From assembly GCA_902775285.1 (NCBI GenBank), contig CACYLI010000008.1, positions 1 to 64,000 on the forward strand: 64,000 nt of DNA, read 5' to 3'. Positions 8,725 to 16,248 of this stretch are shown one piece after another; the first letter of the stretch is position 1; every line of letters starts with the position of its first letter. The notes under the pieces are model-generated. The model made no database searches and was not told the DNA's origin. It saw nothing but the letters and a program-made list of their open reading frames with translations. This stretch comes from an uncultured Erysipelotrichaceae bacterium (GTDB lineage Bacteria > Bacillota_I > Bacilli_A > RF39 > UBA660). Made by a program: the position numbers and the translations under genes.

Positions 8725-8756
8725 AATATGATATAATTAATATTACAGGTGATTTA

Positions 8757-10244
8757 ATGAAAACATATATTTGTGAGAAATGCGGAAAAATTATAGAAAG
8801 TATAGATGTTAATGAAAATATAATTTGTCCAAATTGTGGTGCATTAAAAGAAAATATAAAAATATATAATAATGAGATAACTGATAATGAAATAGATGCT
8901 GTAATAAATTCTATAATAGAAGATGCAAATAGTATAAAAGAATCATTAATAGTAAATCGTGACGATAATGAAAAATTTTTGCATATATCAGAAGATAATA
9001 ATTGCTTTATTAGAAATAAAGATAAATGTATAAATTGCGGTCAATGTAAAAAAACATGTGAAGATTTAACAAATATAAAGTATGATTTAAATAAATGCAG
9101 TTATCCAATATGTATTGGTTGCGGTCAATGTGTTATTAATTGTCCTAATGAAGCATTGGAGTTTAAAGAAAATTATAAAGAGGTTAAAAGATTAATAGAT
9201 ACTAATGAAAAAGTAATAATAGCTTTACTTTCACCTGCAGCAAAAGCCTCTATATTGAATTATTATGATTTATCAAATGAAAATTTAATAGAAAATAAAC
9301 TTATTGGTTGTCTTAAAAAGATAGGATTTGATTACGTATTTGATGGTGGATTTGGAAATGATTTGTTTATATTAGAGGAAACTGCCGAATTAATAGATAG
9401 ATTAACATATAAAAAGTCATTGCCTTTATTAACAAGTTTTTGTCCTGCATTTGTTAACTATTTACAAATATATAATAGTGATTTACTTGATAATGTTTCT
9501 AAATGTAAAATTCCATCAGTAATGCATTCAAATATAATAAAAAAATATTTTTGTGATAGAAAAGGATTTGAAATCAACAAAATAGTTATAGTAAATATTA
9601 CAACATGTAAAGCAGAAAAAACATTAAAAAATTGTGATTATGATTATTCTATTAGTGTGAGCGAATTAATTAAGTTGATAGAAGAAGATAATATTAAAAT
9701 AAATTTATGTGAAAATAAAGAATACGATCAGCTAGTAGGGTTATCCAGTTCATCAGGTCAATTAAGTGGAGTATTAGGAGGACTGAGTGAATCAATAGTT
9801 CGAACATTATACAGTGTTTTATTAAATAAAACAATAAAGAATAATGAAATAGTATTTGATGATTTAAGAAATATAAATGGTATAAAAGAAGTTTCAATAA
9901 TTATTAATAAAATCAAAATTAAAATAGCCGTTGTAGAAGGAATGAAAAATTTTGAAAATATAATTAGAAATGATTATTATAAAAATTTTCATTTAATTGA
10001 AGTTATGAATTGTAAAAATGGTTGTATAGGTGGAACTGGACAAGATAAAAAAACAATTATCAATTCTTTAATAAATAAAAGTTTTTTATATACAAATGAT
10101 AAAAAAATTAAAAATAAAAATTCCTCAGATAATAAGGAAATAAAGGATGTCTACAAGAATTTATTAATTAAACCATACAATATAAATAATAGCTTTTTAT
10201 ATAATGAAAATTACGAAAATAAAAATTATTTATTAAAAAAATAA
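8757..10244 (+). CDS. [FeFe]-hydrogenase-like iron-sulfur protein with altered active-site loop
   Basis: A 495-residue protein with a rubredoxin-like CEKCG/CPNCG pair (residues 5-30), two [4Fe-4S] ferredoxin motifs (CINCGQCKKTC and CIGCGQCVINC, about 90-130), then an H-cluster-type domain. The loops are TSFCPAF, TTCKAEK and EVMNCKNGCIGG, so the four cysteines that hold the H-cluster [4Fe-4S] are present. The preceding proton-transfer Cys of the usual TSCCP is Phe, and GGGQP is GTGQD. Known families lacking that Cys are putative sensory (group C/D) enzymes. A role in redox or H2 sensing is inference; loss of hydrogen turnover is also possible. An AGGTG site precedes ATG 8757. The C-terminal 60 residues are low-complexity Asn/Lys. 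Confidence 0.8.
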   Translation: MKTYICEKCGKIIESIDVNENIICPNCGALKENIKIYNNEITDNEIDAVINSIIEDANSIKESLIVNRDDNEKFLHISEDNNCFIRNKDKCINCGQCKKTCEDLTNIKYDLNKCSYPICIGCGQCVINCPNEALEFKENYKEVKRLIDTNEKVIIALLSPAAKASILNYYDLSNENLIENKLIGCLKKIGFDYVFDGGFGNDLFILEETAELIDRLTYKKSLPLLTSFCPAFVNYLQIYNSDLLDNVSKCKIPSVMHSNIIKKYFCDRKGFEINKIVIVNITTCKAEKTLKNCDYDYSISVSELIKLIEEDNIKINLCENKEYDQLVGLSSSSGQLSGVLGGLSESIVRTLYSVLLNKTIKNNEIVFDDLRNINGIKEVSIIINKIKIKIAVVEGMKNFENIIRNDYYKNFHLIEVMNCKNGCIGGTGQDKKTIINSLINKSFLYTNDKKIKNKNSSDNKEIKDVYKNLLIKPYNINNSFLYNENYENKNYLLKK

Positions 10245-10262
10245 TTTTTTTTTTAAAAAGTA

Positions 10263-10291
10263 TTGACAAACAAAATGTGTATTGATAAAAT
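10263..10291 (+). promoter_or_regulatory. Promoter of structured RNA 1
   Basis: TTGACA at 10263-10268 and TAAAAT at 10286-10291, 17-nt spacer. The predicted start site (about 10298) coincides with the 5-prime strand of the closing helix of the RNA. Confidence 0.8.
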
Positions 10292-10483
10292 AAAAATGTA
10301 CATAAGATAGCTAAGCTATTATTTAGTTATAAAACTTAATTGTTTCTATATTCTAAATAGTATTACTTAACTATTGTGGTGAAAAAATCTATGTATATTT
10401 ATTTAATTTAAATATATATTATATTTATATCATTAGATAGTATTAATTTATTATTTATTGAATATATAATATATATCATTAAA

Positions 10484-10735
10484 TAATTCCCTATATTATT
10501 TATGTTTTAATTAATATTAATTTATTAGTTTTTTACATAATAATAAATAATTATTTATTCAGTTAAGTAATTCCCTTTATTATTTATATAACAATTAATA
10601 TTAATTTATTGATTATTATATTAAATAATATATAGTTACTTATATTTTAAATAATTCCCTATAATATTTATATTATAACTAATATTAATTTATTATTATA
10701 TTTATAAGTATTACATAATTATTTATTAATCAAAT
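10484..10735 (+). repeat. Three 84-nt tandem repeats inside RNA 1
   Basis: Units start with TAATTCCCT at 10484, 10568 and 10652, an exact 84-nt period, and each contains TTAATATTAATTTATT-type sequence about 25 nt later, which can form a small hairpin. A diverged fourth unit may precede them (around 10430-10455). RNA 2 has a single counterpart with the related hairpin CTAGC/GTTAG near 11489-11505. Confidence 0.8.
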
Positions 10736-10930
10736 TAAATGAATATTGATCTTATTTGTTTAAGATAATAGATATCTTATCTACCAAGTACAAATGATAT
10801 ATCGTTGAGAAAGTAAACTCAAAATGATAAGGGATTATGCTAAATACTGATAATATTTAGGATGTGTTTATATTAAGGTTATATGTAACTTTAATATAAA
10901 TGATTATAATCTATTTTTCAGAAACTCGAA

Positions 10931-10963
10931 GCAATCAAGCTTTATCAGGGCTGGTTGCTTTTT
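10931..10963 (+). terminator. Terminator of RNA 1 with kissing-loop sequence
   Basis: GCAATCA..GC (10931-10940) pairs with GCTGGTTGC (10950-10958), followed by TTTTTGTTT. The loop contains TTATCAG (10942-10948), complementary to the CTGATAA loop at 10847-10853. Confidence 0.8.
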
Positions 10964-10984
10964 GTTTATTATGAGGAGTTAAAA

Positions 10985-11338
10985 ATGAGATATTTTATTA
11001 TATTTGGTATTACTTTTATATTAGCACTATTTATTATTTTTTATAATCCATATTTAGCTGTTTATAAAGATTCGATTACTATATATTATGATAATTATGA
11101 AGAAGGATATTTATGGAATTATTCTATTAGTAATGATAACTTAAAACTTATTGAATCTAGTAATAATAAATGGGTTTTTAAGCCAAATAAAAACGGAAAG
11201 GTTAAATTAACATATTATTATAAAAGTGATAATGAAAATAAATATACAATTTATTATGAATTTAAAGTAAAAGGAAATAAAATTTTTTGGACTAAAGGAG
11301 AAGCAAAAGGATTGTTAAGTTATCCAAATCCTATTTGA
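10985..11338 (+). CDS. Small exported protein, possibly beta-sandwich (chagasin/Ig-like)
   Basis: A 117-residue protein with an N-terminal membrane anchor or signal (residues 3-21). The body has alternating strand-like segments: EEGYLWNYSISNDNLKL, WVFKPNKNGKVKLTYYY and YTIYYEFKVKGNKIFW. This pattern resembles small immunoglobulin-like or I42 (chagasin-type) protease-inhibitor folds, but the similarity is too weak to assign. A GAGGAG site at about 10972 supports ATG 10985; an upstream ATG at 10955 lies inside the RNA 1 terminator. It sits between the two structured RNAs, so readthrough of the RNA 1 terminator may control it. The UGA stop immediately precedes the RNA 2 promoter. Confidence 0.65.
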   Translation: MRYFIIFGITFILALFIIFYNPYLAVYKDSITIYYDNYEEGYLWNYSISNDNLKLIESSNNKWVFKPNKNGKVKLTYYYKSDNENKYTIYYEFKVKGNKIFWTKGEAKGLLSYPNPI

Positions 11339-11363
11339 CAATTCTCTTTTTTTTTGTTACAAT
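11335..11363 (+). promoter_or_regulatory. Promoter of structured RNA 2
   Basis: TTGACA at 11335-11340 (overlapping the stop codon of the preceding gene) and TACAAT at 11358-11363, 17-nt spacer. The predicted start (about 11370) falls on GTCC, the 5-prime strand of the RNA 2 closing helix. Confidence 0.8.
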
Positions 11364-11369
11364 AATATT

Positions 11370-11727
11370 GTCCTATGATATAAATATATAGAATAATTAT
11401 TTTTATTAATTTAATTATTAGTTTAAATTGATATTTATATATTTATTAAATTGTAAATAATTTTATTTATGTAACACATATTTATTGCTAGCATTAACTT
11501 GTTAGTAGTTTATATATTATTTAAATAGAATTCTTATCTACTATGGACGTATGATATATCACTAGAGAAAGAAAACTCTTAAAAGATGAGAAGATTATGC
11601 TAGATACTGATAATATTTAGAATTTTAAATTAATCAATTTAAAAAGTTTATTAATTTAACGATTATAATCTATTTTTCGAAAAAACTAGAATAAGTAAGT
11701 TTTATCAGAATTTACTTATTTTTTTTA
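11370..11727 (+). ncRNA. Structured RNA 2 (about 360 nt), homologue of RNA 1
   Basis: The RNA has its own promoter, no open frame and a U-tailed hairpin end. The 5-prime GTCC (11370-11373) can pair with GGAC (11545-11548); RNA 1 has GTAC/GTAC at the same two places, a compensatory change. Shared blocks follow: ATGATATATC, GAGAAAG-AAACTC, GATTATGCTA-ATACTGATAATATTTAG (hairpin 11600-11620 with loop CTGATAA), a 10-bp helix of unrelated sequence (11625-11634 with 11650-11659), GATTATAATCTATTTTTC (11661-11678) and a terminator hairpin with loop TTATCAG (11702-11708). It lies upstream of the Fic gene. RNA 1 and RNA 2 differ mainly by the repeat expansion in RNA 1. Confidence 0.8.
11691..11726 (+). 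terminator. Terminator of RNA 2 with kissing-loop sequence
   Basis: ATAAGTAA (11691-11698) pairs with TTACTTAT (11712-11719), followed by a T-run. The loop contains TTATCAG. The stem sequence is entirely different from that of RNA 1 while the loop is conserved. Confidence 0.8.
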
Positions 11728-11737
11728 ATTAAAAAAT

Positions 11738-11776
11738 AAAATATACATATTTTAAAACTCTTATGTATATTTTTTT
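11738..11776 (+). terminator. Second terminator hairpin between RNA 2 and the Fic gene
   Basis: AAAATATACATA (11738-11749) pairs with TATGTATATTTT (11762-11773), ending in a T-run. It separates RNA 2 from the Fic gene by a second barrier. Confidence 0.6.
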
Positions 11777-11816
11777 AGGAAAATATGTTATTATATTATT
11801 ATAATGGAGGCGAAAT

Positions 11817-12893
11817 ATGGAACCATATAAAGCAAAAAAATTACCTTTTGTTTTTGAAAAAAATTCAGAATTATATAAATTACTAGGTGAAGCAAATGAA
11901 ATCTATGGAGAATATAAAGGATATTTAAGAAATATGTCTTACGATTATAAGTCTTTTTTAGAAAGTGCATTTATTTCGGAATTATATTACTCATTTAAAA
12001 TAGATGGTTCAAAAATATCAAAAGATAATATGTTTTTTATTGAATATATGATTAAAGATAATGATGTGATTGAATTCAATAATTTAAAAAAATCTTTAAT
12101 TATTGGTGTTTCTGATATTGCAAAAGAATCTTTTAATGTTGAAACACTAAATAAGATTAATAAATTGCTTTTTCTTAACTGCAAGAAAAATAATACTACA
12201 AAGGGAAGTGGTAAATTTAGAAAAATACAAAATTTTATTTTAAAACCAGGATTAGCAGGATCTAGTGTTTCTTTTATTCCACCAGTATATACTGATATTA
12301 ATGATTTAATGAAAAATTTATTTGAATATATTCATGAAAATGATGATCAATATTTAATTTCTAGTATTCTAACTCATTATCAATTTGAGAAAATTCATCC
12401 TTACGTTTCTGGCAATGGAAAAATGGGAAGATTATTATTTGCATTACAGTATGCATTTTATAAACATGAACCTCCTGTTTTGTTTATTTCTGAAAGTTTA
12501 GATAATTTAAAAAATACATATTTTACTTTGTTAAGTGGTGAAGTAGATGAAGATATATATAAATTTGTTAAATATATGCTTCAATGTATAATAGAACAAT
12601 GCAATATAAATATTAAAAAAATAAAAAAATTAAATAAAATATATGATAATGATTTTGAATCTTTAAAAACAACTATTGGAGGTAGTACAATTTATAAAGT
12701 CTTTCCAGTAATTATAAAGAAAATTGTATTTACAACACAAGATCTTGTTAAAGAATGCAATTTACACATTAATTCAGTAAATAAAGTTTTAAATAAATTA
12801 GTTGAACAAGGATATTTAATTAAAGAAAAAAAGAAAGATACCAATAGAGTAACTTTCTGTTATAAAAAAATGTATGATGTTTTTGTAAATTAA
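11817..12893 (+). CDS. Fic domain protein with C-terminal winged helix
   Basis: A 358-residue protein. The N-terminal helical region contains SFKIDGSKIS, similar to the inhibitory (S/T)xxxE(G/N) helix of self-restrained Fic proteins. The core has HPYVSGNGKMGR at about residue 195. Canonical Fic is HPFx(D/E)GNGRxxR; here the catalytic His is kept, but the acidic metal-binding residue is Ser and the first Arg is Lys, so nucleotide transfer may be altered or lost. A winged-helix DNA-binding segment (QDLVKECNLHINSVNKVLNKL) closes the protein. A GGAGG site precedes the ATG. The stop codon overlaps the convergent gene on the other strand. Confidence 0.85.
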   Translation: MEPYKAKKLPFVFEKNSELYKLLGEANEIYGEYKGYLRNMSYDYKSFLESAFISELYYSFKIDGSKISKDNMFFIEYMIKDNDVIEFNNLKKSLIIGVSDIAKESFNVETLNKINKLLFLNCKKNNTTKGSGKFRKIQNFILKPGLAGSSVSFIPPVYTDINDLMKNLFEYIHENDDQYLISSILTHYQFEKIHPYVSGNGKMGRLLFALQYAFYKHEPPVLFISESLDNLKNTYFTLLSGEVDEDIYKFVKYMLQCIIEQCNINIKKIKKLNKIYDNDFESLKTTIGGSTIYKVFPVIIKKIVFTTQDLVKECNLHINSVNKVLNKLVEQGYLIKEKKKDTNRVTFCYKKMYDVFVN

Positions 12894-13420
12894 TTATTTT
12901 CTAAGACCTCTATAATAGGTAAATAAAAGCTCATATTGCTTATATTAATATTTTCAAAATAAGCATGTGATCTTTTTTTATTATTTATAATAGATATTAA
13001 TTCATTAAAATTATGCTCTTTTAAATCTATATATTTTTTTAGAAATAAATAATTCTTTTTATAATTATAAAGAAATAAATCCTCATATTTTTTATTAAAA
13101 TATTCAATATTATCATAGTAATACTTTTTAGAATACAAAATTTTATTATTCTTATTATTTAAAGTTAAAAAAATAATGTATCTAACTTGTAATTGGTTTA
13201 TTTTAAGATGATTTTTAATAAAAGATATATAATTATCTAAATTAAAGAAAAATAATTCTTCGTGAGTAGGAATTTTTTTATTTTGAATAAGGTTGTTCTT
13301 AATTTTTATTTTAGTATTGTCTATTTTATTTAAAAGATTTATAAAGCTTTTATCTTTACAAAAAGAAATTATATCAGAAATATTATTTAAATAAGTATAA
13401 TTAATAATACTATTTATCAT
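12890..13420 (-). CDS. Unrecognised protein paired with an XRE regulator
   Basis: A 176-residue protein rich in Asn, Ile, Lys, Tyr and Phe, predicted helical, with no signal peptide or recognisable motif. Its start overlaps the end of the XRE regulator gene by 11 nt on the same strand, which implies translational coupling and a two-gene unit, as seen in regulator-effector or toxin-antitoxin-like pairs. Its stop overlaps the convergent Fic gene stop. Function unknown. Confidence 0.55.
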   Translation of the reverse strand: MINSIINYTYLNNISDIISFCKDKSFINLLNKIDNTKIKIKNNLIQNKKIPTHEELFFFNLDNYISFIKNHLKINQLQVRYIIFLTLNNKNNKILYSKKYYYDNIEYFNKKYEDLFLYNYKKNYLFLKKYIDLKEHNFNELISIINNKKRSHAYFENINISNMSFYLPIIEVLENN

Positions 13421-13661
13421 TGTTCACCTCAAAGAATTTATTAATTGGAGTATTTAATACTATAGATATTTTATACAGATTTGTAATACTTATACCTTGA
13501 CTAGATTTATTTGATTCGATATTACTTATAAGAGAAACAGATACATTAATTAGTTCTGCTAATTTTTCTTGTGTCAATTTAACATTATTATTCTTACTAT
13601 ATTGATTTCTATATTTTTTTATATTAGTACCTATTATTTTATTTAGTTCTTTTTGATTCAT
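13410..13661 (-). CDS. XRE-family helix-turn-helix regulator (paralogue A)
   Basis: An 83-residue protein starting at ATG 13661 after a GGTG site; a GTG start two codons upstream is also possible. The lambda-repressor-type HTH reads LTQEKLAELINVSVSLISNIE, followed by a C-terminal helix region GISITNLYKISIVLN shared with the two neighbouring regulators. It heads a two-gene minus-strand unit with the unknown protein downstream and probably represses its own promoter in the 13662-13761 divergent region. Confidence 0.88.
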   Translation of the reverse strand: MNQKELNKIIGTNIKKYRNQYSKNNNVKLTQEKLAELINVSVSLISNIESNKSSQGISITNLYKISIVLNTPINKFFEVNNDK

Positions 13662-13761
13662 AATCACACCAAAATTATTATAAAATAAAAACTTTTAAAT
13701 GTATAGTGTAACTTTACATTATTTGTTTGCGAAAACAGGTAAAATTATATTAGGTGAATTT

Positions 13762-14016
13762 ATGACAAAATTTAAAAGAGAATTTAATTTTAATGATAAT
13801 ATAATAGAAGTTATAGCATATAATGTAATTAAATATAGGAAAATTAATGGTATTACTCAAGAACAGCTTGCTATCGACATCGGTGTATCACCAGAATTTA
13901 TAAGAAAATTTGAAAGTACAAAGGGAAGTGAAGGGTTATCATTATTATCTTTATACAAGATATCTATTGTATTAAACACTTCCATTGAAAAGTTTTTTGA
14001 ATCTATCGATCAATAA
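13762..14016 (+). CDS. XRE-family helix-turn-helix regulator (paralogue B)
   Basis: An 84-residue protein starting at ATG 13762 with an AGGTG site at 13752-13756; an open frame extends upstream to 13699 but lacks a site. The HTH is ITQEQLAIDIGVSPEFIRKFE, then LSLLSLYKISIVLN, closely matching paralogue A in the last third. It is divergent from paralogue A and convergent with paralogue C, overlapping the end of C by 14 nt. It probably arose by local duplication. Confidence 0.85.
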   Translation: MTKFKREFNFNDNIIEVIAYNVIKYRKINGITQEQLAIDIGVSPEFIRKFESTKGSEGLSLLSLYKISIVLNTSIEKFFESIDQ

Positions 14017-14263
14017 AGAATTTTTCTATTGGAACATCAAGAATTTTGCTAATTTTATATAGATTATAGATACTTATACCTTGTTGAGTTTTTTTACTTT
14101 CTAGATTTCCAATTAAAGAAGTCGAAACATTTGCTATTTCAGCTAAGGACTCTTGTGTGAGTTCTTTTTTGTTGAGACTATATAATTTTCTATAATATCT
14201 AATATTTTTACCAATTATTGAATACAATTCTTTTTCTTTTATAAAATCTATGTTTTCTCTCAT
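14003..14263 (-). CDS. XRE-family helix-turn-helix regulator (paralogue C)
   Basis: An 86-residue minus-strand HTH protein: LTQESLAEIANVSTSLIGNLE followed by GISIYNLYKISKILDVPIEKFF. An AGGAG site precedes the ATG. It shares the same C-terminal signature as the two neighbouring regulators and overlaps the 3-prime end of paralogue B tail to tail. No obvious partner gene adjoins it on the minus strand. Confidence 0.87.
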   Translation of the reverse strand: MRENIDFIKEKELYSIIGKNIRYYRKLYSLNKKELTQESLAEIANVSTSLIGNLESKKTQQGISIYNLYKISKILDVPIEKFFIDR

Positions 14264-14371
14264 GATAACTCCTACTGATATTATTTTGCCATTAATTAAA
14301 TTTTTTAACCATTTACTTTCAATGATAAAATATTACTATGAGTGATAAAATCATAAAATTTGATTTTTTTC

Positions 14372-14400
14372 TTGAAAATATAATAAAAATAGTGTATTAT
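14372..14400 (+). promoter_or_regulatory. Promoter of typA
   Basis: TTGAAA at 14372-14377 and TATTAT at 14395-14400, 17-nt spacer, 29 nt before the typA ATG. Confidence 0.65.
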
Positions 14401-14429
14401 TAATAGGCGTATCAAGAGGGGATGATTTT

Positions 14430-16232
14430 ATGGATAAAATTATTAATTTTGCAGTTGTTGCACATGTAGATGCTGGAAAGAGTACATTAGTAGATGCTTT
14501 ACTTAAACAAAGTGGAGTTTTTAGAGATAATGAACAAGTAGTTGACTGTGTTATGGATAGTGGAGATCTAGAAAGAGAAAGAGGAATAACAATTACAGCT
14601 AAGAATTGCGCTATTAGATATAAAGATATAAAAATGAATATTGTTGATACTCCAGGACATGCTGATTTTTCTAGTGAAATAGAAAGAATTATTAAAACAG
14701 TAGATACAGTTGTTTTACTTGTTGATTCAGCTGAAGGTCCTATGCCACAAACAAGATTTGTATTAAAAGAAGCATTAAAAAATGGATTAAAGCCAATTTT
14801 ATTTATAAATAAAATTGATAAGAAAGATGCTAGAAGTGAAGAAGTTGTTAACATGACTTTTGATTTGTTTTGTGAACTTGGAGCTGATAATGAACAATTA
14901 GACTTTAAGATAATATATGGTATAGCTAAAGAAGGAATAGCTAGATATGAAGAAAATGATACAAATAATGATATTTATCCATTATTAGATACAATTATTG
15001 AAACTACAAAACCATTTGTAGGAAATGAAAATGATCCTCTTCAATTACAAATTTCATCATTAGATTATGATGATTATATTGGTAGACTTGGAATAGGAAG
15101 AATTAATAAAGGAAAAATCAAAACTGGTCAAATGGTAACAATAGCTAAAAATGATGGAAGTATTACTAAAGAAAAGATTACTAAAATATTTGTTAACGAA
15201 GGTATTAAAAAAAGAGAAGTTAATGAAGCTTTTTATGGTGATATAGTTACTATAGCTGGATGTCCTGAGATTTCTATTGGAGATACAATATGTGATCCTA
15301 ATAATGTAGAAGCATTACCAAGTATTGAAATAGAAAAACCTACTTTATCTATGAATTTTTTAGTTAATAGTAGTCCATTTGCAGGAAAAGTTGGAAAATT
15401 CGTTACTAGTAGACATATTAGAGATAGATTAATGGCTGAACTTGAAAGAAATGTTGGATTAGAAGTAGAAGAATTACCATCTAGTGATGGATTTAAAGTA
15501 TCTGGTAGAGGAGAATTACATTTATCTATTTTAATTGAAAATATGAGAAGAGAAGGATATGAATTAAGTGTTTCTAAACCAGAGGTTATATTTAAAGATA
15601 TAGATGGTGTTAAATGTGAACCATATGAACATGTTATTATAAATGTACCAAATGATTATAGTGGAACAATTATTCAAGATTTAAGTGAAAGAAAAGGTAC
15701 AATGGAATTAATGGAACCTGCTGAAGAGAATTATGTTAGACTTGAATTTAGCTGTCCTACAAGAGGATTAATAGGATATAGAAGTAATTTTATTACAAAT
15801 ACTAAAGGAGAAGGTATAATGGTTAGAAGCTTTGATTCTTATAAACCATATGCTGGTGAAATTAGTGGACGTAAAAATGGTGTTCTTGTATCAATGGAGA
15901 GTGGAAAGACATTTGGATATGCATTATATAATTTATTAGATAGAGGATATATGATTGTTGAACCTTCTACAGATGTATATGAGGGTATGATAGTAGGTAT
16001 TCATAATAAAGAAAATGATTTAAATGTAAATCCATGTAAGAATAAAGAATTTTCAAATACAAGAAGTAAAAGTAGTGATGAAGCTATAACGCTTCCTAAG
16101 GCAAGAGTTTTTACTTTAGAAGAAGCTTTAGAATTTATTGAAAGTGATGAACTTGTTGAAGTAACACCTGATTCAATTAGACTTAGAAAGAAAATTTTAG
16201 ACCAAAAAGAAAGATTTAGAAGTAATAGATAA
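14430..16232 (+). CDS. typA: Ribosome-associated GTPase TypA/BipA
   Basis: A 600-residue translational GTPase that binds the 70S ribosome and supports 50S assembly and growth under stress or cold. G1 is AHVDAGKST, the switch I region is MDSGDLERERGITI, G3 is DTPGHADF and G4 is NKID, followed by EF-G-like domains II, III and V and the BipA-specific C-terminal domain (SCPTRGLIGYRSNF, KSSDEAI). Length is slightly below the usual 610. A GAGGGG site precedes the ATG. The last codons form the left arm of its own terminator. Confidence 0.96.
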   Translation: MDKIINFAVVAHVDAGKSTLVDALLKQSGVFRDNEQVVDCVMDSGDLERERGITITAKNCAIRYKDIKMNIVDTPGHADFSSEIERIIKTVDTVVLLVDSAEGPMPQTRFVLKEALKNGLKPILFINKIDKKDARSEEVVNMTFDLFCELGADNEQLDFKIIYGIAKEGIARYEENDTNNDIYPLLDTIIETTKPFVGNENDPLQLQISSLDYDDYIGRLGIGRINKGKIKTGQMVTIAKNDGSITKEKITKIFVNEGIKKREVNEAFYGDIVTIAGCPEISIGDTICDPNNVEALPSIEIEKPTLSMNFLVNSSPFAGKVGKFVTSRHIRDRLMAELERNVGLEVEELPSSDGFKVSGRGELHLSILIENMRREGYELSVSKPEVIFKDIDGVKCEPYEHVIINVPNDYSGTIIQDLSERKGTMELMEPAEENYVRLEFSCPTRGLIGYRSNFITNTKGEGIMVRSFDSYKPYAGEISGRKNGVLVSMESGKTFGYALYNLLDRGYMIVEPSTDVYEGMIVGIHNKENDLNVNPCKNKEFSNTRSKSSDEAITLPKARVFTLEEALEFIESDELVEVTPDSIRLRKKILDQKERFRSNR

Positions 16233-16248
16233 CTTCTAAATCTTTTTA
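16211..16248 (+). terminator. typA terminator, stem within the coding sequence
   Basis: AAGATTTAGAAGT (16211-16223) pairs with ACTTCTAAATCTT (16232-16244), followed by TTTTATTT. The strong 13-bp stem begins inside typA and may also serve the convergent gene. Confidence 0.85.

Larger units (their letters stand above)
10298..10965 (+). ncRNA. Large structured RNA 1 (about 670 nt, unassigned class)
   Basis: No open frame fits this AT-rich stretch. It begins at a consensus promoter and ends at a U-tailed hairpin. Predicted elements in order: 5-prime GTAC (10298-10301) pairing with GTAC (10788-10791); hairpin 10307-10330; three 84-nt tandem repeats (10484-10735); hairpin GAG/CTC near 10807-10820; hairpin CTAAATA/TATTTAG (10840-10860) with loop CTGATAA; a 12-bp helix (10867-10878 with 10889-10900); conserved GATTATAATCTATTTTTC (10902-10919); and a terminator hairpin whose loop carries TTATCAG, the exact complement of CTGATAA. 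Every element of the 3-prime half recurs in RNA 2. The class is unknown to me; large ornamented RNAs such as ROOL or GOLLD should be tested. Confidence 0.8.

Noticed and set aside
10245-11816. CRISPR array
   Set aside because: The 84-nt repeats are contiguous tandem units without unique spacers, and no cas genes are nearby.
14351-14854. Long minus-strand open frame opposite typA and similar antisense frames opposite murA, the Ca2+-ATPase, clp-like and permease genes
   Set aside because: They mirror codon bias of the sense genes, lack ribosome binding sites and show no family features.
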